From Anaerolineae bacterium (GTDB taxonomy: Bacteria; Chloroflexota; Anaerolineae; Anaerolineales; E44-bin32), in the NCBI GenBank assembly GCA_030598885.1, contig JAUVOZ010000093.1, positions 1 to 7,770 of the forward strand: a DNA stretch of 7,770 bases. The letters are read 5' to 3'. The notes under the pieces are model-generated. The model worked only from the letters and a program-made list of their open reading frames with translations, was not told the DNA's origin and ran no database searches. Positions 6,328 through 7,770 of this stretch are shown here, one piece after another. The position numbers were made by a program, and so were the translations under genes. Position 1 is the first letter of the stretch. Every line of letters begins with the position of its first letter.

Positions 6328-7524
6328 TTACGGTGTTGGCGAGGAGGTAACCAAAAATGTGGGCGTGACCGACGGGGTTGGCGTGACTGTGGCCAGTATG
6401 CCCCCCACGATCCAACCTTCCTTCCCCTCGACGGTTCGTACTTGCCACCAAATGACCCTGTCAACCTCTTCCGGACCGCCGATAATCCGCAGCGAGTCAC
6501 CCTCGGCCAAAAAGCCGATGATAGCCCCTCTAGGCTCATCCCGCAGCATAGCCCCTTGACCGCCTGTTCCAATCACCACAGCTGCTGGCGGGGTGGGCGT
6601 CGGGGTGACGGTGGATGTGTGCGTGGGTGTCGCGGTTGGGGTAGCCGTAGCGGTGGGGGTATTGGTGGGTGTCATCGTGGCAGTAGCGGTAGCAGTGGGT
6701 GTAGGAGTGGGCGTTGGAGTTGGCGTAGGAGTGGGGATAGAAGCCATCACCGAAGCCCCCATGCCCGCCGCGCTGAACAACGCCACAAGTCCCATCAGCA
6801 CCATCGCCGCAGCCAAAGAGTGGCTATTCCCAGTCAGAGGACGAAATCCGATAATCGTCAGCGTCACCAGACCGGCAACTACGGCCCAGGTTAGATGCAA
6901 CCCGAAGGTCAGCAACGCCCTCTGCCAGAGGTCAGGATTCCCAAGGACCAGACCAATCCCGGTGAGACCTAGGGGAAGCGCCAACTCATATGCCACCGCG
7001 GCGCTGGGAAGCGCAGGGATATGCTCCCTGTGAGCCAATCCGACCGCCATGAGCGTGGCACCGATCAATAGCAATCCCAAATCGATCAAGTTAAGCTTGG
7101 TGTGGCCAGCGGTCATGATCAGACTGGGTTCGGACGCGGCGTACAAGCCACCGCTTAGACCAGCGGCCAGCGTCAGAAGCGCAACCGCGACGGTCAGTGC
7201 AGCCAGCATCCGTAGGAAGAAACGCGGTGAGCCGGAAATAGCAGCCAGTGCCATACCAGCCACTGGAGCCATACGTGGTGCAAGTAGCGCCCCGGCTACT
7301 AGAATCGCACGTTGGTCGAACCTGAATCCCAGACCAATCAGCAAGCCGGCTAGGAGAGCATAGAGGAACAAGCCAATAGTCGGGGAGACCTGGTGAGCCA
7401 GTCCTTCGAGAAAAACCTCCCGCTCGTCGGCTCTAAGCTGAGTGAGCATGCGGCGGGCGCGTCTCCGCCGGGCGCGCGTGAAACGCTCATGATCGTTCAA
7501 TGGTTCGGTTATTTGTTGACTCAT
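6328..7524 (-). CDS. DUF389 multi-pass membrane protein with Pro/Thr linker and SH3-like domain
   Basis: Membrane protein of 398 residues. After a basic cytoplasmic N terminus with an Arg-rich run (RARRRRARR, 17-25), residues 45-260 form about seven membrane helices; AILVAGALLAPRMAPVAGMALA (73-94) matches the DUF389 signature. Residues 264-312 are almost only Thr, Pro and Ala in TPTPTP/TATATA runs, a flexible linker. Residues 314-378 look like a bacterial SH3 domain (GQGAMLRDEPRGAIIGFLAEG, then WWQVRTVEGKEGWIVGG), and a short Pro/Thr tail follows. The linker and SH3 domain probably lie outside the membrane, where SH3 domains often contact cell wall or surface polymers (inference). DUF389 has no agreed function, so none is given. 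The ATG at 7524 overlaps, as ATGA, the final stop of the decayed HAD gene upstream; its ribosome site is weak. The hairpin cluster follows its stop. Confidence 0.85.
   Translation of the reverse strand: MSQQITEPLNDHERFTRARRRRARRMLTQLRADEREVFLEGLAHQVSPTIGLFLYALLAGLLIGLGFRFDQRAILVAGALLAPRMAPVAGMALAAISGSPRFFLRMLAALTVAVALLTLAAGLSGGLYAASEPSLIMTAGHTKLNLIDLGLLLIGATLMAVGLAHREHIPALPSAAVAYELALPLGLTGIGLVLGNPDLWQRALLTFGLHLTWAVVAGLVTLTIIGFRPLTGNSHSLAAAMVLMGLVALFSAAGMGASVMASIPTPTPTPTPTPTPTATATATMTPTNTPTATATPTATPTHTSTVTPTPTPPAAVVIGTGGQGAMLRDEPRGAIIGFLAEGDSLRIIGGPEEVDRVIWWQVRTVEGKEGWIVGGILATVTPTPSVTPTFLVTSSPTP
6589..6735. repeat. Low-complexity Thr-Pro/Thr-Ala coding repeat
   Basis: This stretch encodes the linker (residues 264-312) of the DUF389 protein. 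On the plus strand it is a run of G/T-rich trinucleotides and hexamers such as GGAGTG, GGCGTT and GGTAGC with little exact repetition. Codon wobble differs from unit to unit, so the tract looks old rather than freshly slipped, but length differences between strains would be expected. Confidence 0.8.
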
Positions 7525-7770
7525 CGACGCAGACTCTCAACCAGGTGCTAAGGATTTTCGAGCATCGCCAGGACGGAAGGGATATCGGGGGTGACGGCAT
7601 CAACCGCCGTCAGGGTTTCGATCGCAAGACCCTCCTGTGAAAGTGCCCCAACACCAACTTCCGCCTAACACAACATTCCAACATCATTGGCACCCTGAAC
7701 AATGGTGATCAATTCCCCCGATTGCTGCAGGGCGCAGGCATTATAGCACTGTATGACGGTAAGTTATAAA
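7521..7770 (-). pseudogene. Decayed HAD-family hydrolase (soluble P-type ATPase-like), 3' part
   Basis: One continuous minus-strand frame encodes a recognisable C-terminal HAD segment: ELITIVQGANDVGML, then AEVGVGALSQEGLAIETL, then AVDAVTPDIPSVLAMLENP and HLVESLRR. This matches the style of stand-alone P-type ATPase-like HAD phosphatases (GNGxNDxxML, later DI..AL.LL.NP.RL..TLR), with the motif IV Asp in GAND. The frame is broken by TAG at 7665-7667 and TAG at 7548-7550, and by TAA at 7764-7766 near the window edge. The second TAG sits where a Lys codon is expected (NP-K-HLVESLRR). The final TGA at 7521-7523 overlaps the ATG of the DUF389 gene. TAG is the normal stop of znuA, znuB, znuC and zur here, so read-through is not a likely rescue. 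The 5' part is outside the window. Confidence 0.7.
7740..7769 (-). promoter_or_regulatory. Possible extended -10 promoter upstream of the DUF389 gene
   Basis: On the minus strand TGCTATAAT (7748-7740) gives a perfect TATAAT with the TG extension. TTATAA (7769-7764) lies 18 bases before it, four of six matches to the -35 consensus. It reads toward the DUF389 gene with a leader of about 210 nt through the decayed HAD frame. It may have arisen after the HAD gene broke. It also overlaps the degraded coding frame, so chance is a real possibility. Confidence 0.35.

Noticed and set aside
6085..6572. Short minus-strand frames covering the hairpin cluster and the end of the DUF389 gene
   Set aside because: They read through the inverted repeats or out of frame across the SH3 domain and show no family features.
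6442..7033. Plus-strand Val/Gly- and Gly/Arg-rich frames opposite the Pro/Thr linker
   Set aside because: The composition is just the complement of the TPTPTP-coding DNA; the minus strand gives the DUF389 and SH3 domains.
7521..7770. Stop codon reassignment or TAG read-through to rescue the HAD frame
   Set aside because: TAG ends znuA, znuB, znuC and zur normally in the same window, and a TAA also interrupts the frame.
1..7770. tRNA, rRNA, riboswitch, CRISPR array, insertion sequence or phage genes
   Set aside because: I saw no cloverleaf, regularly spaced repeats, transposase or phage-type proteins; every larger stretch is accounted for by the listed genes and repeats.

Overview
The window reads as bacterial chromosome, GC-moderate, with every gene I can support on the minus strand (transcription runs from high to low coordinates). 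Cell architecture and style suggest a Chloroflexota-type bacterium (Anaerolineae or a neighbouring class): a membrane DUF389 protein joined to an SH3-like domain by a long Pro-Thr linker, a six-helix membrane/GAF sensor kinase of the NarL-partner type, and a lipoprotein zinc-binding protein with a GTT/GSL C-lobe. This lineage assignment is inference from protein style, not from a marker gene.

Layout from right to left. 7521-7770: the 3' end of a decayed HAD-type (soluble P-type ATPase-like) gene with three in-frame stops; its old stop overlaps the start of the next gene. 6328-7524: DUF389 membrane protein with Pro/Thr linker and SH3-like domain. 6182-6301: a cluster of inverted repeats (REP-like), including a perfect 19-bp stem. 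5627-6058: a Fur-family regulator, probably Zur, preceded by a good sigma70-type promoter (6082-6110) and a perfect 6-3-6 palindrome (6061-6075) placed at the expected transcription start. 5441-5626: intergenic, with a 12-bp palindrome. 4349-5440, 3522-4340, 2663-3520: binding protein (ZnuA-like), ATPase (ZnuC-like) and permease (ZnuB-like) of a zinc/manganese ABC importer, tightly packed (8 nt and 1 nt gaps). 839-2596: histidine kinase without a response regulator in the window. 1-711: N-terminal 237 codons of thioredoxin reductase, running off the left edge.

How they work together: the Fur-family protein and the znuA-znuC-znuB genes form a metal-uptake module. The regulator probably represses itself through the 6061-6075 palindrome and probably controls the transporter as well, although I see no equally good operator in front of znuA. 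Zinc rather than manganese is favoured by the acidic/His loop of the binding protein. The kinase and thioredoxin reductase follow on the same strand, but nothing in the sequence ties them functionally to zinc. No RNA genes, CRISPR arrays, transposases or phage genes are visible, and I see no wholly new system; the most noteworthy items are the operator/promoter arrangement, the HAD pseudogene and the hairpin cluster.
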